DNA of 64,000 nucleotides from Lachnospiraceae bacterium (GTDB lineage Bacteria > Bacillota > Clostridia > Lachnospirales > Lachnospiraceae): positions 1 through 64,000 of the forward strand of contig JAILGL010000140.1 of NCBI GenBank assembly GCA_024696825.1, written 5' to 3'. The position numbers were made by a program, and so were the translations under genes. Positions 56,365-64,000 of the stretch are shown piece by piece (the stretch's first letter is position 1; every line of letters starts with the position of its first letter). Below the pieces are notes generated by a model. The model was given only the letters and a program-made list of their open reading frames with translations, was not told the DNA's origin and searched no databases.

Positions 56365-58023
56365 ATGGATAAAATGACTGAACAAGAGCTGGTAGAGAGC
56401 TTTTCAGATGCGATTAAATATAATCACATTTTTGTCTGCTATCAGCCACAGATCAACCACTCTACGGGACGTATGATTGGAGCCGAGGCTCTTATGAGAT
56501 GGAAACACCCTGTTTATGGTGTTCAGTTTCCTTCTGACTTCATACCTGTTCTGGAGAAAAACAATTTAATAATAGAGGCCGACATCCATGTATTTAGGAC
56601 TGTTTGCGACTTCTTAAGACGCTGTATAGATGAGGGACGTAAGGTTGTCCCTATCTCTGTTAACATGTCCAGATATGATATCTACAACAATGATTATGTG
56701 GATAGAATCGAAGCCATAAGAAAGGAATTTGATATTCCTGTAAAGTACTTAAGAATTGAAATCACAGAATCCTCTGCCATCGGAGGTATAGATCTGATTC
56801 AGTCTGTACTTAAAAAGCTTCATTCCTATGGTTATCTGGTGGAGATGGATGACTTCGGAAGCGGTTACTCTTCCCTTAACATTTTAAAGGATTTAGAGGT
56901 AGATATCATAAAGCTTGATATGCGATTTTTACAGGGTAATATTGGCGGAAGAGGTGGCATTATCTTAACCTCCATAATACAGATGGCAAGATGGCTGGAT
57001 ACTCCTATTATAGCAGAGGGTGTGGAAACCTTAGATCAGGCTGAGTATATGAAGAGCTTAGGCTCTAACTATATCCAGGGTTATCTTTATGCCAAGCCTA
57101 TGGAGGAGGCTGAGTTTGTAGAGAAGCTTTCTGCAATGAATCATGAAGCCCTGTCTCCTGCTTTGGATCTGATAGACAATCTTGAGGCCGGTAAGTTTTG
57201 GAATCCTGAATCCCTTGAGACTCTCATATTCAGTAACTATGTAGGAGCTGCTGCCGTATTCTCTTACAGAAAGTCAGATAATAACATAGAGCTTCTTCGA
57301 ATTAATGCAAAGTACATTAAAGAAGTGGGTATGGGACGTGAAGAAAAGGATGTAGTAAATTCTAATTTCTGGGAGGATTACGACGAGGAGAATCAGAAGG
57401 TTTATATCGATACCATTAATAAAGCTATTAATTCCAATGAAGAAGAAAGCTGTGAAACCTGGAGAAGAATCTGCTCTAAAATGTGTGGAGAAGAAAAGAT
57501 ATGCGTCCGCACGGATATGCGTGTAATCGGAAAAACCGAGGATGTGTATATGATTTACGCAATGGTTCATAATATTACAGAGGAAAAGAAGAATTACTCT
57601 GAGCTCTTTGAAAGTGAGCGTCGTTTTAGATTTGCCAGTGAGCAGGCCAATGTATATGCCTGGGAATATGATATTAGAACTAAGGAAATGCGTCCTTGCT
57701 ACAGATGTATGAGAGATTTAAAGCTTCCTGCTCTTTTAAAGAATTATCCGGAGCCTGCCATAGAGGTTGGAATCTTCCCACCTGACTATGCTGATATGTA
57801 TAGGGAATGGCATAAAAAGTTAGAGGAAGGCGTAGATCACCTTGAAGCCATTATCCCTCTCACTGTTGGACGCGTGCCTTTCCATGTAAGATATACCACA
57901 GAATTTGACGAAGCCGGAAGACCTCTTAAGGCCTATGGTTCCGCCACTTTAGTTATAGAAGAAGACTGTGAATGTAAGGATAAAGAAAAGGATGATGAAA
58001 AATCCGAAGCAAAGGATGAATAG
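56365..58023 (+). CDS. Cyclic-di-GMP phosphodiesterase (EAL) with C-terminal PAS-like region
   Basis: A 552-aa cytoplasmic protein. The EAL domain (about 10-255) is complete: GAEALMRW for EAL, SVNMSRYD, EITESSA, MDDFGSGYSSL, IKLDMRFLQ, IIAEGVET and QGYLYAKPM, so cyclic-di-GMP hydrolysis is likely. The rest (about 270-540) resembles one or two PAS-type domains, ending in a Lys/Glu-rich tail. There is no GGDEF and no membrane segment. The ATG at 56365 has GGGGG eight bases upstream; earlier in-frame starts are too close to that site. It counteracts enzymes like the GGDEF protein at 23966-25927. Confidence 0.92.
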   Translation: MDKMTEQELVESFSDAIKYNHIFVCYQPQINHSTGRMIGAEALMRWKHPVYGVQFPSDFIPVLEKNNLIIEADIHVFRTVCDFLRRCIDEGRKVVPISVNMSRYDIYNNDYVDRIEAIRKEFDIPVKYLRIEITESSAIGGIDLIQSVLKKLHSYGYLVEMDDFGSGYSSLNILKDLEVDIIKLDMRFLQGNIGGRGGIILTSIIQMARWLDTPIIAEGVETLDQAEYMKSLGSNYIQGYLYAKPMEEAEFVEKLSAMNHEALSPALDLIDNLEAGKFWNPESLETLIFSNYVGAAAVFSYRKSDNNIELLRINAKYIKEVGMGREEKDVVNSNFWEDYDEENQKVYIDTINKAINSNEEESCETWRRICSKMCGEEKICVRTDMRVIGKTEDVYMIYAMVHNITEEKKNYSELFESERRFRFASEQANVYAWEYDIRTKEMRPCYRCMRDLKLPALLKNYPEPAIEVGIFPPDYADMYREWHKKLEEGVDHLEAIIPLTVGRVPFHVRYTTEFDEAGRPLKAYGSATLVIEEDCECKDKEKDDEKSEAKDE

Positions 58024-58032
58024 TCGTTTTGG

Positions 58033-58062
58033 TTGGACTTTATCATATAAATGTGTTATCAT
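58033..58062 (+). promoter_or_regulatory. Promoter and leader hairpin of cysS
   Basis: TTGGAC (58033-58038), an 18-bp spacer and TATCAT (58057-58062). The leader carries a GTCAAAT/ATTTGAC stem (58070-58098) with no T-run, and the T-box core motif is not evident. Confidence 0.5.
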
Positions 58063-58131
58063 ACATAAGGTCAAATTAAGGAACCCTAAGGATTTGACTA
58101 TCTATAGCTTATATGGAAGGAAGAAAAGTTC

Positions 58132-59559
58132 ATGAGTACTATTAAGTTATATAACACACTTACAAAAAAAGTCGATGATTTTACCCCTAATGATCCAAAG
58201 GAAGTAAAAATGTACACCTGCGGACCTACAGTTTATCATTTCGCACATATTGGTAATTTAAGAAGCTATATCATGGAGGACGTTCTTGAGAAGTTCTTAA
58301 ATTTCTATGGTTACAATGTAAACAGGGTTATGAATATAACAGATGTTGGACACCTTACCTCCGATGCAGACACCGGAGAAGACAAGATGTTAAAAGGTGC
58401 CAAAAGAGAGCATAAAACGGTAATGGAAATTGCCAAATATTACGAGGATGCTTTCTTCGAGGATTGTGCTAAATTAAATATTAAGAAGCCGGACACTGTT
58501 GTTCCAGCCACAAGCCGTATCGAGGATTTTATAAAAACCATCGAAGACCTTATGGATAAGGGCTATGCCTATCTTGCAGGCGGTAATGTTTACTTCGATA
58601 CCTCTAAGCTTGATAATTATTATGTTCTTTCCAATCAGGATGAGACAGATCTTACAGAAGCAGTAAGAGATGATGTTACTGTAGATGAGAATAAGAGAAA
58701 TAAAGCTGACTTCGTGCTTTGGTTTACAAAGTCTAAGTTCGATAATCAGGAGCTCAAGTGGGACAGTCCATGGGGAACCGGTTATCCAGGCTGGCATATA
58801 GAGTGTTCATGTATCAGTATGCGTGAGTTAGGTGAGTATCTGGATATACACTGTGGTGGTGTAGATAATATCTTCCCACATCACACTAACGAAATCGCTC
58901 AGAGTGAAGCCTGTCTTGGACATAAATGGTGTAACTACTGGTTCCATGTACAGCACTTAAATGACGTAACAGGAAAAATGAGTAAATCCAAGGGAGAATT
59001 CCTTACAGTATCCCTTATAGAAAGCAAGGGTTATGACCCACTTTCTTACCGTTTCTTCTGTCTCCAGTCTCATTACAGAAAGCCTTTACTTTTCACCTAT
59101 GAGAACCTGGACAATGCTGTAACAGCCTTTAATAAGCTTTTAGACAGAGTTTCAAAGTTAAGCTCTGAGGGCGAGGTTGATGAAAGTGCATTTAAGACCT
59201 ACAGAGATAAGTTTATCGATGCTCTTTCAATGGATTTAAATACTTCACAGGCATTTACAGTTCTTTTCGAAGTACTTAAGGCAGATATTAGTGATGCTAC
59301 AAAGCTTAAGCTTATAGAAGATTTTGACAAGGTATTCTCACTTGACCTTATTAAAAAGGCAGAGGAGCTTACTTCTAAGAGTGCAGGCAGTAATGCCGAT
59401 GCAGAGCTTGTTTCCTATATTGAGGACATGATTGCCAAGAGAAAGGAAGCTAAGAAAAATAAGGACTTTGCAACTGCTGATTCCATAAGAGATGAGTTAA
59501 AGAGTAAGGGCATTATTCTTAAGGATACCCGCGAGGGAACTACCTGGGAAATGGAATAA
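58132..59559 (+). CDS. cysS: Cysteinyl-tRNA synthetase
   Basis: A 475-aa class I synthetase charging tRNA-Cys. YTCGPTVYHFAHIGNLRS carries a zinc Cys and the HIGH-type motif, WHIECSCIS and HHTNEIAQSEA provide further zinc ligands, and GKMSKSKGE is the KMSKS loop. The C-terminal DALR and anticodon parts end with KGIILKDTREGTTWE, a standard ending. Single gene with a good terminator. Confidence 0.97.
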   Translation: MSTIKLYNTLTKKVDDFTPNDPKEVKMYTCGPTVYHFAHIGNLRSYIMEDVLEKFLNFYGYNVNRVMNITDVGHLTSDADTGEDKMLKGAKREHKTVMEIAKYYEDAFFEDCAKLNIKKPDTVVPATSRIEDFIKTIEDLMDKGYAYLAGGNVYFDTSKLDNYYVLSNQDETDLTEAVRDDVTVDENKRNKADFVLWFTKSKFDNQELKWDSPWGTGYPGWHIECSCISMRELGEYLDIHCGGVDNIFPHHTNEIAQSEACLGHKWCNYWFHVQHLNDVTGKMSKSKGEFLTVSLIESKGYDPLSYRFFCLQSHYRKPLLFTYENLDNAVTAFNKLLDRVSKLSSEGEVDESAFKTYRDKFIDALSMDLNTSQAFTVLFEVLKADISDATKLKLIEDFDKVFSLDLIKKAEELTSKSAGSNADAELVSYIEDMIAKRKEAKKNKDFATADSIRDELKSKGIILKDTREGTTWEME

Positions 59560-59594
59560 TCCCGGAAAAATAAAATTTATTAAGTTTAACATAA

Positions 59595-59640
59595 AAAGGA
59601 GTCTTCGTAATCGAAGACTTCTTCTTTTATTTCTTATGTT
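59595..59640 (+). terminator. Terminator of cysS
   Basis: A 12-bp stem with one wobble (59596-59607 with 59612-59623) and a 4-nt loop is followed by CTTTTATTTCTT. Confidence 0.85.
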
Positions 59641-59739
59641 TTGAGCAAATTTTAATGACCACTTTTTACATTTAACTTAGTATTTCATTTAATAAAACAA
59701 TAGCGTAACAAACTGCATTGATTTCGCAATAAACAGCAC

Positions 59740-59768
59740 TTTACAATGAATCTATTACATTTTACAAT
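59740..59768 (+). promoter_or_regulatory. Promoter of the AT-rich exported protein gene
   Basis: TTTACA (59740-59745), a 17-bp spacer and TACAAT (59763-59768). Confidence 0.6.
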
Positions 59769-59833
59769 ATATATAACAAAATAACCCCGAGGGTGTGTAT
59801 AACTATAAAAAAATTTATAAGAGGTGTATAGCT

Positions 59834-60772
59834 ATGAAAAAAATATTTATACCAATATTTGTTATGATGGTATTAGTTTTCCCGACAGTCGCTTCAGCTA
59901 ATTCTATCCCTAAAGTAAGTCACGATTCTTTTGTATCTGCACTATTAGATGACGAAAAACTTATTTCAACTCTTGATAAATATGTTGAAAGCACAAAAGA
60001 CAGTGCTGAACCAGAAGATGTAGTGAAGAGTTATGATCTTAATGAAGCTTGGCTTGAAAATATGATTTCACTAGGCGTTCAACCTAACAAACAATGGAAA
60101 GAGTCAAAAACCATCGAAAACTTAATGACGGAGGATAATTTTATTAATATACCTGCAAAAAACGGAAATGATGAAAACATTTTATTGATATTAAAAGAAA
60201 ATTACAAAAACGATAATTATGATATACAACAAGCATTTGATACATCATCTGAAAATATTAGTAAAGATGCTAAATATTCAGAAATGAATAGGATCATAGA
60301 AAAATCAGACCTTAAAGCTGATAATTTTATCATTTTATATTCCTTTGTTTATGATATGGAATTACTTTATTTTAAAGATTCATCAGACCAAAAATATGTT
60401 ATACCCTATAATGGTAATAGATTAGAATATGTAGATATTATAGGGCTTAAGGAGGGAAAAGCATATAAAGAAAACACTTTTATGGAATCACTTTGTAATG
60501 CCATTGAGGATTATTCTGATGAAGAGGTAGAAGAATATAATAAAAAAGAACTCATTGGTAGTAGTTTACCTGTAAAAATAAAAAAGCAAGCTCAAGAAAA
60601 GTATAAAAAAAAGGTAGATGCCGCAAACGAAAAGGCTTATAAAGCAATGAATACTAAAGACAGTAATATCAATATGAAATTTATCTTGCCTGCTTCAGTA
60701 ATATTAATTATATTCATAGTGTTAATTATAGTAATATACGCTCTTAAGAAAAAACATGAAAAAACTTCATAG
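59834..60772 (+). CDS. Exported protein with C-terminal membrane anchor, unknown function
   Basis: A 312-aa protein I do not recognise. A signal peptide (cleavage near residue 22, after ASA) precedes an acidic, mostly helical domain (about 25-275), and one membrane segment (about 282-303) ends in KKKHEK, so the bulk faces outward with a short basic tail inside. The DNA is visibly richer in A and T at third positions than its neighbours, which suggests recent acquisition. The ATG at 59834 has GAGGTG upstream; the earlier in-frame start at 59795 lacks a site. It has its own promoter and a strong terminator, a self-contained unit. Confidence 0.8.
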   Translation: MKKIFIPIFVMMVLVFPTVASANSIPKVSHDSFVSALLDDEKLISTLDKYVESTKDSAEPEDVVKSYDLNEAWLENMISLGVQPNKQWKESKTIENLMTEDNFINIPAKNGNDENILLILKENYKNDNYDIQQAFDTSSENISKDAKYSEMNRIIEKSDLKADNFIILYSFVYDMELLYFKDSSDQKYVIPYNGNRLEYVDIIGLKEGKAYKENTFMESLCNAIEDYSDEEVEEYNKKELIGSSLPVKIKKQAQEKYKKKVDAANEKAYKAMNTKDSNINMKFILPASVILIIFIVLIIVIYALKKKHEKTS

Positions 60773-60802
60773 TTTATAGGCAATTTTTAATCTAATATAT
60801 TA

Positions 60803-60838
60803 GGGGGCAGGTGATTACATATCACCAGCCCCCTTTTC
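60803..60838 (+). terminator. Strong terminator after the AT-rich gene
   Basis: The stem GGGGGC-A-GGTGAT (60803-60815) pairs with 60821-60833 with one A-A mismatch, and TTTT follows. Confidence 0.85.
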
Positions 60839-60943
60839 AATGATTATTCATATTTTAATTATTATATATATTTCCTTATTACATCAAGTTTATTGCAGTA
60901 TTTATCGAAATTCATCTAGCCACCTATAGAAGTTGAAAATCAC

Positions 60944-62464
60944 TTACTTAAGTGCATTAAAAGCTTTATCTACGGATGATATATCTGCTACAAATACAGC
61001 TTCTTTACCATCAACACTTACCTTGTAGAAGTTATCCTTATCATACTCGTAGAACTCTAAGGTCTTAGTCTTATCCTTCTCCTTAAATTCTATGGAGTAA
61101 ACAAGGTCTGTATCCTTCTTTTCCTTTACTTCAGATGTATGAGAAATCTCACCAAAGGCTTTGTAGTATTCCATGAATTTCTCTGCATCCACCTTCTTAC
61201 CATCACTCTTAACTGTAAAGTCATAGCTGTAGAAACCGGGATCTGGAGTTTCAGTTACTCCAAGTTCCTGCTCCGGTATCTTTATCTCATCCTTTTCTTT
61301 CTTGGTAATCTCATATTCATAAGTCTTACCATCAATCTTAGCTGTAACCTTCTCTATATTAGAAGCATCAGTTCTGTAGAAATAAGGATATACATAGGTT
61401 CTAGGAGTAAGATTTACCACTTTATCCATAACCTCAGCACTAGTAAGATATACTCTGTCTGAGTCTTCAGGCATTACATAATAAGAACCCTCATCCTTAG
61501 TTTTCTTACCGATATAAACAGTATAATACTTAAGCTTCATACTTGAAGAATCAGCCTTTTCATCCTTATCTTTTGAATCGGAACTGCTTTCTCCACCCAT
61601 GTAATTATAGGCAATCTTTAAGGTGTATTTAGGATCCTTAAGCTTATATTCCTTAAGTTCCTTATCGGTAACACCATAGGTTACACATTCATCATATTTT
61701 ATACCAGTAATACGATTTGCAAGAGTATTAATCTTAACACTTGTTCCAGGTAAATGTATAGCATATGGCTCTTCTATGGACCAGGATTCCCAATCCTTAA
61801 ATTCTGAATCCGAAACCTCATATACTGCCTTAAAAATATCTTCGTCCTTACTTTCAAGATCTATAAGGCTTACATAATCTGACTCAATTGCAGGGAAGGA
61901 TTCAATCTCCATCATCTGATTATCAGTGTATCTAAAGCTGTTATAGATATCTGTAGTAACAATATATGCGGTGTTATCTCCCTCCATATAGGCATATCTT
62001 CCACCGCCTGCCATAGACTCTTTTCCCAGATATATAACCTTTTCTCTTCCTGAGGAGGTTTCAATCTTAACTGTCATCTCAGGCTTATCAAGTCCATAGT
62101 CCTTTTTATCTGAGTCTTCCATCTCTTCTTTTACTATACTTTCAGCCTCTACGGTGCTTATGGTAACAAGCATGGTAGCAACATAATCCTGATTAAGTGG
62201 GAAGGCAGGCTCATCCTCCTTCTGCCAGGAATCACCTGATCTTGTAATAGTAAAATCGCCATATTTATTTTTAAAATAAATCTTTTCTATATTGGCCTCT
62301 TCTACAGAATAAAGCTTTATAACATTTTCTTCTTCCTGTCTTTTAGCCTTTTTTTCTGCCGCTTCCTTGCGGTTAGAAACCATCACATAGGCAACTATGG
62401 TTATAACACATACCAGAAATAAAATTCCTATGGTAAGCATCTGCTGTTTTTGCTTTTTCTTCAT
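60944..62464 (-). CDS. DUF4340-type protein of a Gld-like ABC system
   Basis: A 506-aa protein with one N-terminal membrane segment (about 8-28) and a large extracytoplasmic domain. The stretch VEEANIEKIYFKNKYGDFTITRSGDSWQKEDEPAFPLNQDYV, seen in pieces, matches DUF4340 proteins found beside GldG-type ABC transporter subunits; a second similar module appears to repeat later (YFYRTDASNIEKVTAKIDGK). Function is not established. The start codon overlaps the GldG stop by one base, so the two are translationally coupled and likely form a complex. The ATG at 62464 has GGAGG upstream. Confidence 0.82.
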   Translation of the reverse strand: MKKKQKQQMLTIGILFLVCVITIVAYVMVSNRKEAAEKKAKRQEEENVIKLYSVEEANIEKIYFKNKYGDFTITRSGDSWQKEDEPAFPLNQDYVATMLVTISTVEAESIVKEEMEDSDKKDYGLDKPEMTVKIETSSGREKVIYLGKESMAGGGRYAYMEGDNTAYIVTTDIYNSFRYTDNQMMEIESFPAIESDYVSLIDLESKDEDIFKAVYEVSDSEFKDWESWSIEEPYAIHLPGTSVKINTLANRITGIKYDECVTYGVTDKELKEYKLKDPKYTLKIAYNYMGGESSSDSKDKDEKADSSSMKLKYYTVYIGKKTKDEGSYYVMPEDSDRVYLTSAEVMDKVVNLTPRTYVYPYFYRTDASNIEKVTAKIDGKTYEYEITKKEKDEIKIPEQELGVTETPDPGFYSYDFTVKSDGKKVDAEKFMEYYKAFGEISHTSEVKEKKDTDLVYSIEFKEKDKTKTLEFYEYDKDNFYKVSVDGKEAVFVADISSVDKAFNALK

Positions 62465-63918
62465 TATTTCCTCCTTCTGTAGCCCCATACTACAAAGCCC
62501 ATTATAAGAAGGGTTGCAGGGAGTATGATAATAAGAAGTGCAGCAAGTATAACTCTACTGCTGACAGGAACTGATATCTGAACCTCCTGAAGATTCTTAA
62601 CTGATATGGAGGTTTCCTTAACTGATGACTTAGTCATGGATGAAATTGTATCAGTAAGAACTCTCTTATTATTACCAAGTCCGATATATTTGTCTGAAAG
62701 CATCTCCGCTGAAGAGTAGATAGCTATCTTTGTAACGTCATCTGCCGCTTCATCAGTTACATAGAGACCTACGTCAAATGGTCCTGTTTTATCATCATCT
62801 GTTTTTTCTGTACTGCTGTTGTTAAGATCAGTTCTGAAAAATGATTTTCCTGAAGAACTTAAAAGTCCCTGTATGGAAAGAGTTGATCTTAACTGCTCAT
62901 CTGTAGTCTTTAAGTTCTGTGCAAAGAACATATATACATATTCATCAGATTCAGCAAGCTTACTAAGAACTCCTGAATCACTGACTGTAGGAAGAATCAT
63001 AAATGGTGAAGCATAATATTTACCTGCTGTCTCACCGACAAATCCCTTTTCAACCTCTACTCCATAGTATTTCATGAGCTTTCCTAAATTTTCCTGGTTT
63101 TCCTCAGTAAGCTCTGCAAATATAATGGCATCTCCACCATCTTTAAGATATGATTTAATCTCTTCATACTCTGTCTTCTTTATATCTGAAGTAGGGCCTG
63201 CCATAAGGAGGATATCGCAATCATCAGGAACCTTACCCTCTGTTACCAGATCAAGATTATCTGTATCTACATTTAACTTGCTAATATCCTTTATTACACT
63301 ATCTTCAAGGGCTACCTCTCCATGCCCTGTAAGCATATACATTTTAGTATGCTCTGAAGAAAGTACATACTGAATAGCCGCTGTTACCTGACCCTCTACA
63401 TCAAGAGATTCTCCACTCATGTCACCACTTGAAGAAAAGGCTGTAAAGTACATGGCAGCATTGGAAATGTATTTGACCGCCTTAGTATTCTCATTATATA
63501 CGATAATATCGTTATCTGAAATTTCATCATCTATACCAAGCTTCTCACCAAAGGTTGGGTAAATAACAGGATCCTTTTTCTCAACCTTAACATTGGAATC
63601 AACCTTGTTATAACTCTTAACGGCATTATATATATTTTCCTGCTCATTTCCGTCAGTTACCATGTAATAAATGGTAATTTTATCCTTGGCATTTTTTATT
63701 ATATCTTTAGTTTCCTTTGATAAAGAATATATCTTTCCCGAACTCATATCCGTAGTAAGATCAAGCTTTGTAATAAGCATATTTAAAACTACTACTATTA
63801 CAATTACCATAACGGAAATGATAGTTGTATATACACCGGTTTTAAATATTCTTGAAGAAAAGCTTTTCTTTATCTTGGAAGGCTTTTTTTCTATTTTTTT
63901 ATCTTTGTTCTCTGACAT
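62464..63918 (-). CDS. GldG-family ABC transporter accessory protein
   Basis: A 484-aa protein with membrane segments near both ends (about 28-50 and 453-477) and a GldG/DUF4350-like extracytoplasmic domain: SSGKIYSLSKETKDIIKN, ITIYYMVTDGN, KMYMLTGHGE and LMAGPTSDIKKTEYEEIKSYLKDGGDAIIF, in pieces. GldG partners a permease (GldF) and ATPase (GldA) in Bacteroidetes gliding; in Firmicutes the role is unknown, but an ABC exporter is likely just beyond the window edge. Ribosome site AAAGGAAA. Confidence 0.85.
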   Translation of the reverse strand: MSENKDKKIEKKPSKIKKSFSSRIFKTGVYTTIISVMVIVIVVVLNMLITKLDLTTDMSSGKIYSLSKETKDIIKNAKDKITIYYMVTDGNEQENIYNAVKSYNKVDSNVKVEKKDPVIYPTFGEKLGIDDEISDNDIIVYNENTKAVKYISNAAMYFTAFSSSGDMSGESLDVEGQVTAAIQYVLSSEHTKMYMLTGHGEVALEDSVIKDISKLNVDTDNLDLVTEGKVPDDCDILLMAGPTSDIKKTEYEEIKSYLKDGGDAIIFAELTEENQENLGKLMKYYGVEVEKGFVGETAGKYYASPFMILPTVSDSGVLSKLAESDEYVYMFFAQNLKTTDEQLRSTLSIQGLLSSSGKSFFRTDLNNSSTEKTDDDKTGPFDVGLYVTDEAADDVTKIAIYSSAEMLSDKYIGLGNNKRVLTDTISSMTKSSVKETSISVKNLQEVQISVPVSSRVILAALLIIILPATLLIMGFVVWGYRRRK

Positions 63919-63967
63919 GATATGTTTCCTTTCTTAGCTGAAACTATGATTAAAGACACTTAACTTA

Positions 63968-64000
63968 TTAGCTAAAGCGCTTTCTCTTAGTCATCTGAAT
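63968..64000 (-). CDS. Possible 3' end of an upstream gene
   Basis: The minus strand is open from the window edge for ten codons, ending in a basic tail (TKRKRFS) and a TAA at 63970-63968. The place before GldG is where an ABC permease gene would be expected, but ten codons cannot show identity. Confidence 0.35.
   Translation of the reverse strand: MQMTKRKRFS

Noticed and set aside
58063-58131. Possible T-box leader in front of cysS
   Set aside because: The leader is only about 60 nt, lacks the conserved T-box core and antiterminator/terminator pair, and is too short for the class.

Overview
The window looks like a chromosomal segment of a low-GC Gram-positive anaerobe of the Clostridia, most likely a plant-fibre-degrading member of the Lachnospiraceae (Butyrivibrio/Roseburia-like). 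This placement is inferred from AT-rich DNA with strong GGAGG-type ribosome sites, sigma-A promoters with 17-bp spacers, a ClpC adaptor MecA, HPr kinase, an NADP-type glutamate dehydrogenase, cellobiose phosphorylase, a YicI-type alpha-xylosidase, and large exported proteins with lysine-rich C-terminal modules. I saw no tRNA, rRNA, CRISPR array, insertion sequence or prophage.

Layout. 1-5.7 kb (minus strand): GH18 hydrolase, sua5/tsaC, a YwlE-like phosphatase homologue, rpiB, ilvE and the start of an 8-oxoguanine glycosylase. 6.3-10.2 kb (minus): mecA, rqcP, hup, then dtd-glf-alarmone hydrolase. 10.3-17.4 kb (minus): a 952-aa surface protein, a transglutaminase-like cell-wall protein, sirtuin, cyclophilin and a GH73 lysin. 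17.7-26 kb: an SDR on the plus strand, then class II aldolase, PepD, alpha-xylosidase and a membrane GGDEF protein on the minus strand. 26.1-33.3 kb (plus): LysR regulator, a secreted double nitrilase, YihY and gdhA. 33.5-42.6 kb (minus): an exported protein, the rpmG-secE-nusG-rplK-rplA operon, DegV, YwlG, an exported orphan domain, a beta-propeller protein and a membrane protein. 42.7-56.1 kb (minus): mfd, pth, hprK, uvrC, ftsH fused to a HAD phosphatase, an rRNA-methyltransferase-like protein and cellobiose phosphorylase. 56.4-60.8 kb (plus): EAL protein, cysS and an AT-rich exported protein. 60.9-64 kb (minus): a DUF4340/GldG pair.

Themes. Sugar use (cellobiose phosphorylase, alpha-xylosidase, aldolase) sits beside the HprK carbon-catabolite switch. 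Cyclic-di-GMP synthesis (GGDEF) and breakdown (EAL) genes are both present, the EAL gene divergent from cellobiose phosphorylase. Several proteins share a plan of signal peptide, Ser/Ala/Pro-rich linker and lysine-rich terminal module.

The most unusual items are a single-ORF FtsH-HAD phosphatase fusion, a secreted protein with two complete nitrilase domains plus FN3, a YwlE homologue lacking the catalytic P-loop arginine, an exported domain that may be toxin-like, an rpmG-secE-nusG promoter embedded in the preceding terminator, and strong promoters followed at once by intrinsic-terminator hairpins upstream of the LysR and nitrilase genes. No computation was possible, so family assignments rest on motif recognition.
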